DNA of 64,000 nucleotides. Origin: QQVM01 sp964544885. GTDB lineage: Bacteria > Bacteroidota > Bacteroidia > AKYH767-A > 2013-40CM-41-45. Location of the stretch: contig CAZJDX010000009.1 in NCBI GenBank assembly GCA_964544885.1, positions 1 through 64,000 of the forward strand, written 5' to 3'. Every line of letters begins with the position of its first letter. Position 1 is the first letter of the stretch. Below the pieces are notes generated by a model. The model ran no database searches and was not told where the DNA came from. It was given only the letters and a program-made list of their open reading frames with translations. The position numbers and the translations under genes are program-made. Below are positions 41,091 through 50,269 of this stretch, one piece after another.

Positions 41091-41153
41091 AAATTTTCAA
41101 AAAATCTGCGAACTGTTCAAGGAAACTTAAAGAATTAAATTCAAGCTGCGGGT

Positions 41154-42362
41154 TTAATCAACTCTTTCTATAACTACAGCAAATCCCTGTCCTACACCGA
41201 CACACATAGTTACCAGTCCATAGCGCTTATCCCGTTCATTCAGTTCCAGGGCTGCGGAGCCAAGAATGCGGGAACCGCTCATACCGAGTGGATGGCCCAG
41301 CGCTATCGCACCACCGTTGGGATTTATTCTTGCATCATCATCTTTCAATCCCCAGGAACGGATACATGCCAGGGACTGTGCCGCAAAGGCTTCATTTAGT
41401 TCTATGACATCAATGTCTTTCATCGTAATACCGGCCTTCTTCAAAGCCTGATTACCCGCTTCGACCGGTCCGATACCCATGATGGCAGGTTCAACACCCA
41501 CGGCGGCAGAAGAGATAATTTTTGCCAGCGGTTTCAGTGAATATTTTTTTATGGAATCTTCAGATGCCAGCAGGAGGCAAGCTGCTCCATCATTCAATCC
41601 GGAAGAGTTCCCTGCCGTTACAGTACCGTCCTTCTTAAATGCCGGTTTCAAAGCAGACAGGACATTCAAGGTAGTATCCGGACGGATAAACTCATCCTTG
41701 TCAAACAATTTAGCTTCTCCTTTTTTCTGAGCAATGCTGAGGGGAGCTATTTCCTTTTGTAATCGGCCATTCTCCTGTGCCTTTTTTGCCTTCAACTGGC
41801 TGTGAAAAGCGAATGCATCCTGGTCTTCTCTCGAAATATTCAGTTTCACCGCCAGGTTCTCTGCCGTTTCACCCATAGCATCCGTACCATACAGTTCTTT
41901 CATTCGCGGATGGACAAAGCGCCAGCCAAAGCTGGAATCAAACATCTGCGCATCACGTCCATACGGAGTGGAAGTTTTGGAAATAACCCATGGGCCACGG
42001 GTCATATTCTCCACCCCACCTGAGATCACTAAACCGGCGTCACCACATTGTATCATCCGGGCACCAGATGCGGCAGCTGACAAACCGGAAGCACATAAAC
42101 GGTTTACGGTCTCACCAGGAACTGACATTGGAAGACCTGCCAACAGCAAAGCCATCCTGGCAACATTTCTGTTATCCTCACCGGCCTGGTTAGCACATCC
42201 TAAAATCACATCTCCGATCATGGAGAGATCGATGGAAGGATTTCTCTGGATCAGGTTACGAAGTACATGAACAGCCAGGTCATCTGTCCTGACAGACGCC
42301 AGCGAACCACCGAAACTTCCTATAGGGGTACGTATAGTATCAATTATATAAGCGTGTCGCAT
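41154..42362 (-). CDS. 3-oxoadipyl-CoA/acetyl-CoA thiolase
   Basis: The 402-aa thiolase has the nucleophilic Cys in NRLCASGLSAA, the NEAFAAQ motif, GHPLGMSG with the catalytic His, and CVGVGQG with the second Cys. The sequence style (GDVILGCANQAGEDNRNVARMALLLAGLP and GVENMTRGPWVISK) is that of 3-oxoadipyl-CoA thiolases (PcaF/PaaJ). It splits 3-oxoadipyl-CoA into succinyl-CoA and acetyl-CoA at the end of phenylacetate or beta-ketoadipate breakdown. PaaI and a hydroxyacyl-CoA dehydrogenase lie upstream on the same strand. Confidence 0.88.
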   Translation of the reverse strand: MRHAYIIDTIRTPIGSFGGSLASVRTDDLAVHVLRNLIQRNPSIDLSMIGDVILGCANQAGEDNRNVARMALLLAGLPMSVPGETVNRLCASGLSAAASGARMIQCGDAGLVISGGVENMTRGPWVISKTSTPYGRDAQMFDSSFGWRFVHPRMKELYGTDAMGETAENLAVKLNISREDQDAFAFHSQLKAKKAQENGRLQKEIAPLSIAQKKGEAKLFDKDEFIRPDTTLNVLSALKPAFKKDGTVTAGNSSGLNDGAACLLLASEDSIKKYSLKPLAKIISSAAVGVEPAIMGIGPVEAGNQALKKAGITMKDIDVIELNEAFAAQSLACIRSWGLKDDDARINPNGGAIALGHPLGMSGSRILGSAALELNERDKRYGLVTMCVGVGQGFAVVIERVD

Positions 42363-42425
42363 AGATCTATCGAATCAGATTTTTAAACAAAATTATATGC
42401 CCTGCCTTTTGAAAGACAAGATCCT

Positions 42426-42848
42426 TCAAACTTCCCATTCACGACTGGTCCTGTATACGGTGCCTTTGAATAAGGCCACAGTCTTCCCGCTGTGATTTCG
42501 GATAGTAATATAATAAACAGCTATCTTATCGCTGAGCGATATCTCCTCTGCCGTTGCTGTAATCTCCTCCCCTTCCCGGAGTGCCACTGTATGAGAAATC
42601 GACGTTTCGACCGAGACGCTTTTTCTCCCATGAGAATTCGATGCGAAGGCAAGTGCGCTGTCCGCCAGAGAATAGGTAATTCCGCCATGCGCTATCGCGA
42701 ACCCATTGAGCATTTCCTTTCGCACCTTCATCCGCAAAATGCATTTACCAGGCTCCACGAGTACCCGTTCCATACCCATCCACTGACTGAATGCATCATG
42801 ATCATACATTTGGTCAACAACCTTCTCGGCACGTGATCTGTCTGACAT
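42426..42848 (-). CDS. paaI: Hydroxyphenylacetyl-CoA thioesterase PaaI
   Basis: The 140-aa hotdog-fold thioesterase contains NGFAIAHGGITYSLADSALAFASNS, the PaaI signature with the HGG motif. It removes CoA from dead-end hydroxyphenylacetyl-CoA esters and so frees CoA. It lies between a HerA-like ATPase and a 3-oxoadipyl-CoA thiolase on the same strand, consistent with a paa cluster. The start ATG (MSDRSRAEKVVDQMYDHDAF) gives a normal length. Confidence 0.87.
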   Translation of the reverse strand: MSDRSRAEKVVDQMYDHDAFSQWMGMERVLVEPGKCILRMKVRKEMLNGFAIAHGGITYSLADSALAFASNSHGRKSVSVETSISHTVALREGEEITATAEEISLSDKIAVYYITIRNHSGKTVALFKGTVYRTSREWEV

Positions 42849-42881
42849 AAGAATGATCTGATAAGTAAGATGTAAATTAAT

Positions 42882-44408
42882 TTATCTCCTTGTTCGAATT
42901 GACTTTCCAAAGATGGCTCCCAGGAGACCCCGGGTAAGTTCTCTTGCCACGCTCCTGAAAACCGGATTCTTTGTTACAGCACCAATTGTTTCCCCTATTC
43001 CCTTAGTCTGCGGCTCTTTCCCGGCAGGCTCTTTTGGACGCTCCTCCTTCACTTCATTCCCTTCGAGTTTCTTCTTCAGCATTTCATACGCACTCTCACG
43101 GTCAACAACGGCATTGTACTCTTTTGCTATGCTGGAAGCTGCAAGTATTTTGTCAAGCTCCGAAGAACTGAGTATATCCATTCGGGTACGCGGAGCACAA
43201 ATCATTGTATGAGCCAACGGTGTAGGTGCGCCTTTTTCATTGAGGACAGTGACGATCGCTTCGCCTATCCCAAGTTCCGTAAGCAAAGATTCTGTATTGT
43301 AAAATTCAGTTGATGGGTAATTCTGCGCAACCAGTTTTATATCTTTTCTGTCTTTGGCGGTAAAGGCTCTCATGGAGTGCTGGAATTTCGCACCGAGTTG
43401 ACTCAAAATGGAATCAGGAATGTCCGATGGAACCTGAGTACAGAAAAATATACCCACACCCTTTGAACGGATCAGTTTGATGACCATTTCAAGCTGATCC
43501 ATCAGTGCTTTGGTGGCATCTTTAAAGATCAGGTGGGCCTCGTCTATGACAATCACAAGTTTTGGCGCTGCCTTGTCTCCGAGTTCAGGAAATCCGGCAT
43601 ACACCTCTGCAAGAAGGCACAACATGAATGTGCTGAAAAGCTTGGGTTTATCCTGCATATCCGCCAGTCTGAGAACACTGATAAAGCCAAACCCTTTTTC
43701 ATCCTTACGTACAAGATCATTCACATCGAATGACTTTTCGCCGAAAAAAACATCTGCACCCTGACTTTCAAGTTCCAGCAGTTTCCTCATGATCACACCT
43801 ACAGAAGCTGAACTGATGTGTCCGTACTCCTTCATCTCATCCTTGCCATCATTGGCAATGTAATTGAGCGCGGAACGGAAATCTTTTATATCCAGTAAAG
43901 CCATTCCATGATCGTCACAATACTTAAAGACGATGTTCACTACGCCCTGCTGATTGTCATTCAGTTCAAGGATCTTGGAAAATAAAAGAGGGCCAAACTC
44001 TGAAATGGTGGCACGCAACCTCACACCCGGTTCATTCGAAATCGATAACATTTCAACCGGAAAATGGCCGGGTGACCACGGCACTCCGATTTGCTCATGT
44101 CTTGCAGTTATCTTTTCATTCTCCGATCCTGGAACGGCAATTCCGCTCAGGTCGCCTTTAATATCCATCAACAGGACACTCACCCCCTGCTCAGAAAAAC
44201 TTTCTGACAGCCTTTGAACCGTTTTGGTCTTTCCGGTTCCGGTGGCACCTGCGATAAGTCCATGCCGGTTGGCTGTATTCAATGGCATCTTGACATGAAG
44301 TCCGGGGATGCATTTGTTTTCAAACATGGCGCCGCCGATGATGATCTCAACTCCTTTGAACGAGTAGCCCGACTTAATGGATTGTGTAAATGAATCAACT
44401 GCCGCCAT
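42882..44408 (-). CDS. HerA-like ATPase (DUF853 helicase family)
   Basis: The 508-aa P-loop ATPase of the HerA/FtsK superfamily has Walker A GATGTGKTKTV (about residue 50), Walker B LVIVIDEAHLIF and a sensor region FFCTQVPSDIP, then a C-terminal Lys/Glu/Pro linker and a small basic tail. DUF853 proteins resemble DNA translocases, with no partner nuclease (NurA/SIR2) here. It lies between paaI and the hydroxyacyl-CoA dehydrogenase with 18-33 nt gaps, so it is in the same operon, an odd place for a DNA motor. The start codon 44408 is ATG; an upstream TTG is less likely. Confidence 0.87.
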   Translation of the reverse strand: MAAVDSFTQSIKSGYSFKGVEIIIGGAMFENKCIPGLHVKMPLNTANRHGLIAGATGTGKTKTVQRLSESFSEQGVSVLLMDIKGDLSGIAVPGSENEKITARHEQIGVPWSPGHFPVEMLSISNEPGVRLRATISEFGPLLFSKILELNDNQQGVVNIVFKYCDDHGMALLDIKDFRSALNYIANDGKDEMKEYGHISSASVGVIMRKLLELESQGADVFFGEKSFDVNDLVRKDEKGFGFISVLRLADMQDKPKLFSTFMLCLLAEVYAGFPELGDKAAPKLVIVIDEAHLIFKDATKALMDQLEMVIKLIRSKGVGIFFCTQVPSDIPDSILSQLGAKFQHSMRAFTAKDRKDIKLVAQNYPSTEFYNTESLLTELGIGEAIVTVLNEKGAPTPLAHTMICAPRTRMDILSSSELDKILAASSIAKEYNAVVDRESAYEMLKKKLEGNEVKEERPKEPAGKEPQTKGIGETIGAVTKNPVFRSVARELTRGLLGAIFGKSIRTRR

Positions 44409-44426
44409 AGTTTTCAATTATTTTAT

Positions 44427-45632
44427 TCAGGAAAAAATTTTTTTATTGCCTGCTGCAAGTTGTTTCAGAAGCACAGCCGGACGATAACGATCTTCTTCAT
44501 ATTGAAATCTGAGTGAGTTCATGGTTTCCAGGACGCGGCCGGCACCCAGATCATCGCACCATTGCAAAAGCCCTTTCGGATAATTTACACCCTTGGTCAT
44601 AGCCAGATCAATGTCTTGAGCCGACGCGATTCTTAAATAAAGCGCATCGACCGCTTCATTAATGAGCATGGCCAGTACCCTGTCAGCGATCTTTCCGGCC
44701 ATTATTCTGTCCTTCACCGGCTCGGGTTTTTTTGCACCCGGACTGTAATCATAATAGCCCGTTCCGCTTTTTCTTCCCAGTCTACCTGCCTCAACCAATC
44801 TCTTTTGTGTGAGTGAAGGTCTGTACCGTGGTTCATTATAAAACTGGTTCCAGACAGTTTCCGTCACTTTATAATTGATGTCATTTCCAATCAGGTCCAT
44901 CAACTCAAAGGGTCCCATTTTAAATCCCAACACTTCTTTCAATGCCCAGTCAATACTTGCGAATCCTTCAGCACCTTCCGGCAGGCCATAACAACCTTCC
45001 TCATAAATACGAATCGATTCACCATAGAAGGGCCGTGCTACGCGGTTGACTATAAAACCCGGAGTATCCCTGGCGATAACCACAGTTTTCTTCCACTGTC
45101 GTATGAGTTCAGTGGTGGCTGAAAGAGTGTTGGCACCGGTTGACAGGCCGGGAACTATTTCCACCAGAGGCATCAAAGGAGCCGGGTTAAAGAAATGGAC
45201 TCCCAGCACCCTATCCGGCTTTCTACAGGCAGCAGCAATGGATGTAATCGAAAGAGAAGAGGTATTCGATGCAAGAATCGCGGTCTCACCGCATATATTT
45301 TCAAGTTCAGAAAAAACTTTTTGTTTTATGTCCAGCTGTTCTACTATGGCTTCTATCACCAGATCACATCCGGCGAATTCATTAAGGCTGTTACTATACT
45401 TTATCCTGCCCGTTGCAGCCCTTGCATCTTCCAGGCTGAGTTTCCCTTTCTCTACCAGCGATTCGAAAGTTTTACGGAGATTTGATGCCGTTCTTTTCAA
45501 CACCTCCGGATTAGCATCATAGATGATGGTCTTGTGACCCGCCATCGCCGCAACCTGAACTATTCCGGTACCCATTGTACCTGAACCGATGACACCGATT
45601 TGTCCTGTGGCGGAATACGTTGAATCTGGCAT
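44427..45632 (-). CDS. 3-hydroxyacyl-CoA dehydrogenase (PaaH-like)
   Basis: The 401-aa NAD-dependent dehydrogenase contains GVIGSGTMGTGIVQVAA (Rossmann motif), EAIVEQLDIKQKVFSELE, ILASNTSSLSIT and HFFNPAPLMPLVEIV. Relatives include 3-hydroxybutyryl-CoA dehydrogenase and PaaH, which oxidises 3-hydroxyadipyl-CoA to 3-oxoadipyl-CoA. That product is the substrate of the thiolase encoded three genes downstream, which favours a PaaH role. The C-terminal half contains a second partial 3HCDH domain. ATG 45632 begins the Rossmann domain region. Confidence 0.9.
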   Translation of the reverse strand: MPDSTYSATGQIGVIGSGTMGTGIVQVAAMAGHKTIIYDANPEVLKRTASNLRKTFESLVEKGKLSLEDARAATGRIKYSNSLNEFAGCDLVIEAIVEQLDIKQKVFSELENICGETAILASNTSSLSITSIAAACRKPDRVLGVHFFNPAPLMPLVEIVPGLSTGANTLSATTELIRQWKKTVVIARDTPGFIVNRVARPFYGESIRIYEEGCYGLPEGAEGFASIDWALKEVLGFKMGPFELMDLIGNDINYKVTETVWNQFYNEPRYRPSLTQKRLVEAGRLGRKSGTGYYDYSPGAKKPEPVKDRIMAGKIADRVLAMLINEAVDALYLRIASAQDIDLAMTKGVNYPKGLLQWCDDLGAGRVLETMNSLRFQYEEDRYRPAVLLKQLAAGNKKIFS

Positions 45633-45782
45633 AATTGATAAAAGGCAAAAATAACAATATTTCGATGGTTTTCTGTCCGGACGCAATGAACCCTCCGGTC
45701 CAGACAGTACTGATCGGAATGGAAAATTGTATTTCAAACTAAAATACCGGGAATCTTGCTGGCTTATTTGAATTTCATTTTA

Positions 45783-45790
45783 TATATTTG
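45783..45790 (+). promoter_or_regulatory. -7 element of rpsT promoter
   Basis: TATATTTG is a perfect match to TAnnTTTG about 75 nt before the rpsT ATG. The nearest TTG sits at an unusual distance (24 nt), so the upstream element is uncertain. Confidence 0.5.
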
Positions 45791-45865
45791 CCATCCGAAA
45801 AATCAAAAAAAAGGGCTTTTTCCTCAAAATCGAAGGAAAAACAAGGCAAAAGAAATAAGCATATC

Positions 45866-46120
45866 ATGGCAAATCACAAATCCTCCCTTAAGCGTATCCG
45901 CAACAGCGAAGCAAAACGCGAGAGAAACCGCTATCAGGCTAAAACAGTTCGTAATGCAATAAAGGCCTTCATGTCGATTCAGGATAAGAAAGAAGCAAGC
46001 AAGCAGCTTCCTAAACTAACCTCCATGCTCGACCGTATTGCCAAGACACATATTATTCATAAGAACAAAGCCTCCAATTTAAAAAGCGAACTGGCCGTTC
46101 ATATCAATCACATGAAATAA
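45866..46120 (+). CDS. rpsT: 30S ribosomal protein bS20
   Basis: The 84-aa bS20 has normal length. It begins MANHKSSLKRIRNSEAKRER and is Lys/Arg-rich and helical, binding the 16S 5' domain. The ATG at 45866 is the conserved start; the 26 residues encoded upstream in frame are not conserved. It is a single gene ended by a strong terminator. Confidence 0.96.
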   Translation: MANHKSSLKRIRNSEAKRERNRYQAKTVRNAIKAFMSIQDKKEASKQLPKLTSMLDRIAKTHIIHKNKASNLKSELAVHINHMK

Positions 46121-46137
46121 GCTCAGAATTTTTTTTT

Positions 46138-46166
46138 GCCTCCCAATTCCGGGGGGCTTTTTTTTT
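46138..46166 (+). terminator. rpsT terminator
   Basis: GCCTCCC (46138-46144), loop AATTCC, GGGGGGC (46151-46157) and a run of T to 46166 form a strong intrinsic terminator with one G-U pair. Confidence 0.92.
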
Positions 46167-46195
46167 GATTTGATCTTTCGAATCAGCACACACAT

Positions 46196-46473
46196 GGGTT
46201 GAGTTCCAGTTTGAGTGCGAGTTTCAGTGCGAGAACGAGAATAGTTTGAGTTCGAGTTCCAGTTTGAGAACGATGATAGTTTGAGTTCGAGTTCCAGTTT
46301 GAGAACGATGATAGCTTGAATTCAAGTTTGAGTTTCATTGCAAGAACGAAGAAAGCTTTGCTTAAACCCGAAAGTTTTTTCGTTCTCAAACTCCGCACTC
46401 GAACTGATTTGCGTTCCCGAACTCCGCACTCGAACTGATTTGCGTTCTCGAACTCCGCACTCGAACTGTTTCA
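46196..46473. repeat. Inverted block of degenerate tandem repeats
   Basis: The left part carries two exact 35-bp copies (46241-46275, 46276-46310), each starting ATAGTTTGAGTTCGAGTTCC, flanked by degenerate versions from about 46200. The right part carries three 31-bp copies (46381-46411, 46412-46442, 46443-46473), each with AACTCCGCACTCGAACTG. Left AGTTTGAGAACG is the reverse complement of right CGTTCTCAAACT, so the two arrays oppose each other around about 46360, where GAACGAA and TTCGTTC form an inner hairpin. It could fold into a large imperfect hairpin. A minus-strand frame inside it is simply the repeat read through. Confidence 0.75.
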
Positions 46474-46582
46474 CTTACCCGGACTGCTTTTAGTTTGGAT
46501 CCATTTTCCAAGAAACAGCATATACTGGATGTATATAAAGAACTGAATTTGCACCTTGCTTCATTAAAAGCCCTATGAAAAT

Positions 46583-47272
46583 ATGGAACATAAACCCGGA
46601 ATCAAATCCTGGGCGGAAGAAGACCGGCCGCGGGAAAAACTTATTCTTAAAGGTAAACACAGTCTGAGTGATGCAGAACTGATTGCCATCCTGATTGGCA
46701 GCGGAAATGCCGGAGAAACAGCAGTTGAATTATCCAGAAGAATTCTTCAGGAATGCAGTAATGATCTGCTTAGCCTGGCTAAAATGAATGTAGCTGAGCT
46801 GATGAAATTCAAAGGGATTGGTGAAGCGAAAGCTGTATCCATCACAGCTGCCATGGAACTTGCCAGAAGAAAAAGCATGTCGAAACCGGAAGTCTTTGTA
46901 AAAGTTTCTTCAAGTAAGGATGTGGTTTCAGTATTTCAACCAATTCTCGGTGATCTTCAGCATGAAGAGTTCTGGGTATTATTTCTGAACAGGGCTAACA
47001 GAGTGATAGGCAAGGAACAGATAAGCAAGGGGGGAATGAGCGGAACCATAGCCGACTCGAGAATGATCTTCAAATCCGCACTCGATAAAAAGGCACTTTC
47101 CATCATTCTTTGTCACAATCACCCTTCAGGAAATCATCTGCCCAGTGAAGCGGATAAAGCGCTTACAAGAAGTCTGCATGCTGCAGGCAAAATTCTGGAA
47201 ATAGCGGTACTCGACCATATTATTATCACGCAGAACAGCTTTTACAGCTTCGCCGATGAAGGAGCGATCTGA
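46583..47272 (+). CDS. radC: RadC/YicR-family JAB-domain protein
   Basis: The 229-aa protein has an N-terminal helix-hairpin-helix region (LLSLAKMNVAELMKFKGIGEAKAVSITAA) and a C-terminal JAB/MPN metalloprotease-like domain with the HNHPSG motif (SIILCHNHPSGNHLPSEAD). The name RadC is historical; the role in repair is disputed and the activity unknown. A full-length, intact copy lies beyond the repeat block. Confidence 0.93.
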   Translation: MEHKPGIKSWAEEDRPREKLILKGKHSLSDAELIAILIGSGNAGETAVELSRRILQECSNDLLSLAKMNVAELMKFKGIGEAKAVSITAAMELARRKSMSKPEVFVKVSSSKDVVSVFQPILGDLQHEEFWVLFLNRANRVIGKEQISKGGMSGTIADSRMIFKSALDKKALSIILCHNHPSGNHLPSEADKALTRSLHAAGKILEIAVLDHIIITQNSFYSFADEGAI

Positions 47273-47345
47273 ATAAATAGCTACGGAGTCAGAATGATTT
47301 ATTATTTTCACCCGGAACAATTCCTCTTGTTCCTCCACTGGGAAT

Positions 47346-48668
47346 ATGCTTCTGATCTATTCTTCCACTGTTTCAAACCGGCTTAGCTATACTCTGGACA
47401 CCATCATCCGGAATTTTCTGGGACTGGAATACAGGCTTTGTACCAATGCAGACGAATTCGTTTTTCATCCCGGTCCGAAGCTCAATTACAGTGAAAAAGC
47501 ATTTGGCACCGAACCCTTCATCTTTGCCACAAGGCTTCTTTTCGAAAAAGGGATCCGGGATCAGCAGATCTCTGTCTTCGACTGGCAAAATACCAAGGCA
47601 TTTTTTGCCACACATCCAAAATACCTTATGCCCTTCGACCTTTTCGCTGCCGCTTTTTATCTGCTGACGCGCTATGAAGAATACCTGCCGCACAGAAGAG
47701 ATAACCATGGAAGGTTTGATGCAAGAGACAGTCTGGCTTTTCAAAAAGGATTTCTTCATAAACCTGTAGTTGACCTCTACGCACAGCATCTGAAGAAAAT
47801 TTTACAGAGCAACTTTCCCGACTTGAAGTTTACGGAAAAAAAGTATGAATTTCTGTCAACCATCGACATTGACAATGCATGGGCCTACAGGGAGAAAGGT
47901 CTTATACGGACTACAGGAGCTTTGTTGAGGTCTTTATTCTCACTTGAGTTCCGTGAATTTCTTGAGAGAATTCTTGTTCTGGCCGGAATCCGGAAAGATC
48001 CGTTTGACACCTATGAGACACTCTTTTCCATTCAGCAGCGTTACGGCTTTAAGAGTATTTTCTTTTTCCTGCTTGGAGATTATGGGGAGAATGATAAAAA
48101 TGTTTCCGCTTCCAGAAGAAAATTCCAATCACTCATTAACGCTGTTGCTGATTATTATGATGTTGGCATACACCCCTCCTATGCATCCAACACTCTTGGA
48201 TCTAGAATAAAACTTGAACAAAACCGTTTACAAAAGGTCATAAAAAGACCTGTCACCAAAAGCCGTCAGCATTTTTTAAAACTTGAATTCCCGGCAACTT
48301 ACCGAAACCTTATTGAATGCGACATTACGGATGATTACACAATGGGCTATGCATCTGAGCCGGGATTCAGGGCCGGCACCTGTCACAGCTATCGCTTTTT
48401 CGATCTGGAGTATGACTGTATAGCCCCTTTGAATGTTCATCCCTTTGTTGTGATGGATGCCACCCTGAATTTTTACAGAAAGTTCAGGCCTGAAGAAGTC
48501 ATGAGTTATGTTGGTCCGCTCATCCGTGAAGTGAAAAATGTAAATGGCAAATTTACCCTGCTCTGGCACAATGAAACTCTGAGCGGTAAAAAGCCCTGGG
48601 AAGGTTGGAAAGACGTATATGAAGAGATAATTAAAGTCGCCGTCGAAGGATATGATCAGGATAATTGA
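47346..48668 (+). CDS. Polysaccharide deacetylase-family protein
   Basis: The 440-aa protein has an N-terminal part (about 1-170) of the type seen before deacetylase domains in Bacteroidota, then a NodB-like domain: LSTIDIDNAWAYREKG (metal Asp), DVGIHPSY (metal His in the H-x3-S form) and a C-terminal NHP-like region (VHPFVVMDATLNFYRK, LLWHNETLS). Members deacetylate surface polysaccharide or peptidoglycan sugars. No signal peptide is obvious. Its 3' end overlaps the next gene by 17 bp. Confidence 0.83.
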   Translation: MLLIYSSTVSNRLSYTLDTIIRNFLGLEYRLCTNADEFVFHPGPKLNYSEKAFGTEPFIFATRLLFEKGIRDQQISVFDWQNTKAFFATHPKYLMPFDLFAAAFYLLTRYEEYLPHRRDNHGRFDARDSLAFQKGFLHKPVVDLYAQHLKKILQSNFPDLKFTEKKYEFLSTIDIDNAWAYREKGLIRTTGALLRSLFSLEFREFLERILVLAGIRKDPFDTYETLFSIQQRYGFKSIFFFLLGDYGENDKNVSASRRKFQSLINAVADYYDVGIHPSYASNTLGSRIKLEQNRLQKVIKRPVTKSRQHFLKLEFPATYRNLIECDITDDYTMGYASEPGFRAGTCHSYRFFDLEYDCIAPLNVHPFVVMDATLNFYRKFRPEEVMSYVGPLIREVKNVNGKFTLLWHNETLSGKKPWEGWKDVYEEIIKVAVEGYDQDN

Positions 48669-49572
48669 ACATGACCAGATAGACAAAGAGCGATGGGATG
48701 CTTGTATCAACAGCAGCGTCGAAGCAAGTATCTGTGCCGGTTCATGGTACCTTGACATTGCCTGCCCGGGGTGGAAAGCAATGATTGCAGATGACTATTC
48801 CTCGGTTTTTCCTCTATGCCAGAAAAAAAAATTCGGCATCAGCTACCTCTTCCAGCCTCCATTCATCCAGCAACTGGGCCTATTCAACGCAAGGCTTGAA
48901 GCAAAACACAGCCTGGAAGATTTTCTGAACCTGATCATTGAACACTACAGGTTTGCAGAGATCCAGTTGAATTACCGGAATACCCGAATGGAAATACCAC
49001 CGGTTTTCAGCAAATACGAAAAGATAAGCCACCTGCTTGACTTGAATTCCCCTTATGCCGAGCTTGAAAAAAAATTTTCTGAGAATACAAGACGGAATAT
49101 CCGCCGTTTTCAGAGATCAGGAATGAAAATAATTTCCGGTGTTGATCCCGATTCCGTTATCAGCCTGTTCCGTGAAAATAAGGGCGCGGAACTCGGGAAA
49201 AACAATAATGAGGAATATACCATCCTCCGCGCCATAGGTGATGAAGCCGGGCGGAGAAAACTGCTGATCTGTGACGGAGTAGTTAACCATGATAACATTC
49301 TTATTGCCGGTGCCATGTTCCTGAAAAGTCATAATGGCTACATTCTGCTGTTCACCGGCCTGGGTCCGGAAGGAAGGGAAGCGGGGGCAATGAGTGCATT
49401 GCTCGCCAACTTTATCAGGGAGCATTGCGCGGTGAAAGGAAGTCTTGATTTTGAAGGTTCCATGGATCCGGGTGTCGCCCGATTTTATAAGAGTTTTGGT
49501 TCACATGAAATCGTATATTTACAAATCCGCCTGAACCGGCTTCCACTCGCAATTCGTTGGTTAAAAAAATAA
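48652..49572 (+). CDS. FemAB/GNAT-fold acyltransferase-like protein
   Basis: The 306-aa protein has the double-GNAT layout of FemAB-like enzymes: an N-terminal ligand domain, KFSENTRRNIRRFQRSGMKI (a typical R-N-I-R linker before the acetyltransferase half) and GSMDPGVARFYKSFGSHEIVYLQIRLNR at the C terminus. Relatives transfer amino acids or acyl groups to cell-envelope precursors. The 17-bp overlap with the polysaccharide deacetylase gene suggests translational coupling and a shared role in a surface glycan. The substrate is unknown. Confidence 0.78.
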   Translation: MIRIIEHDQIDKERWDACINSSVEASICAGSWYLDIACPGWKAMIADDYSSVFPLCQKKKFGISYLFQPPFIQQLGLFNARLEAKHSLEDFLNLIIEHYRFAEIQLNYRNTRMEIPPVFSKYEKISHLLDLNSPYAELEKKFSENTRRNIRRFQRSGMKIISGVDPDSVISLFRENKGAELGKNNNEEYTILRAIGDEAGRRKLLICDGVVNHDNILIAGAMFLKSHNGYILLFTGLGPEGREAGAMSALLANFIREHCAVKGSLDFEGSMDPGVARFYKSFGSHEIVYLQIRLNRLPLAIRWLKK

Positions 49573-49584
49573 CTCTTGTCAATC

Positions 49585-50235
49585 ATGGTGCATAACTTAG
49601 GACTTTCTAATTCAATTGTCAATCATTTTATTTCTGAAGTCAGGGATACCGGTATTCAGCAGGACAGAATGAGATTCCGGCGAAACCTCGAAAGGCTTGG
49701 CGAGATATTCGCTTACGAGATCAGCAAATTACTTGAGTACAAACACAGTGAAGTAACCACCCCGCTTGGAAGCGCTTCGGTTCCCATACTTGCTGAACAA
49801 CCGGTTGTCGCGACCATTCTCAGAGCCGGACTTCCTCTGCACCAGGGCATGCTTAATTATTTCGATTCGGCTGACAATGGATTCATCAGCGCTTACAGGA
49901 AGCATCACAAAGACGGAAGTTTTGAAATAAAACTTGAGTATGTTTCATGTCCTTCCCTGCAAGACAGGATTCTCATTCTGTGCGACCCTATGCTGGCAAC
50001 CGGCGCCAGCATGGTAAGCACCTTTCATGCCATGCTTGAGTTAGGCGTTCCAAAGCATACCCATGTGGTGAGTGTGCTTGCAAGCATTCAGGGTATTGAA
50101 CATGTTAAGGCAAAACTCCCGATGGATAAAATCACCATATGGGCTGCAGCCGTTGATGAGGAACTTACAGCACAATCCTATATTGTTCCGGGACTGGGTG
50201 ATGCGGGTGACCTTGCCTATGGTCAGAAACTTTAA
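49585..50235 (+). CDS. upp: Uracil phosphoribosyltransferase
   Basis: The 216-aa enzyme converts uracil and PRPP to UMP. The PRPP-binding motif is ILILCDPMLATGASM. The uracil-binding C terminus is YIVPGLGDAGDLAYG. The N terminus (RMRFRRNLERLGEIFAYEISKLL) is the usual Upp start region. It begins 12 nt after the FemAB-like gene. ATG 49585 is preferred to a TTG at 49576. Confidence 0.95.
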   Translation: MVHNLGLSNSIVNHFISEVRDTGIQQDRMRFRRNLERLGEIFAYEISKLLEYKHSEVTTPLGSASVPILAEQPVVATILRAGLPLHQGMLNYFDSADNGFISAYRKHHKDGSFEIKLEYVSCPSLQDRILILCDPMLATGASMVSTFHAMLELGVPKHTHVVSVLASIQGIEHVKAKLPMDKITIWAAAVDEELTAQSYIVPGLGDAGDLAYGQKL

Positions 50236-50269
50236 GAACTGGAAAACTTTCCTGCACAATTAATCATAC

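Noticed and set aside
42882..44408. HerA-NurA or HerA-SIR2 antiviral module
   Set aside because: Neighbours are catabolic enzymes; no NurA, SIR2, DUF4297 or nuclease gene is adjacent.
46183..46398. 71-aa minus-strand frame in the repeat block
   Set aside because: It encodes only the translated repeat (Leu/Lys/Glu/Ser-rich) and is explained by the tandem repeats.
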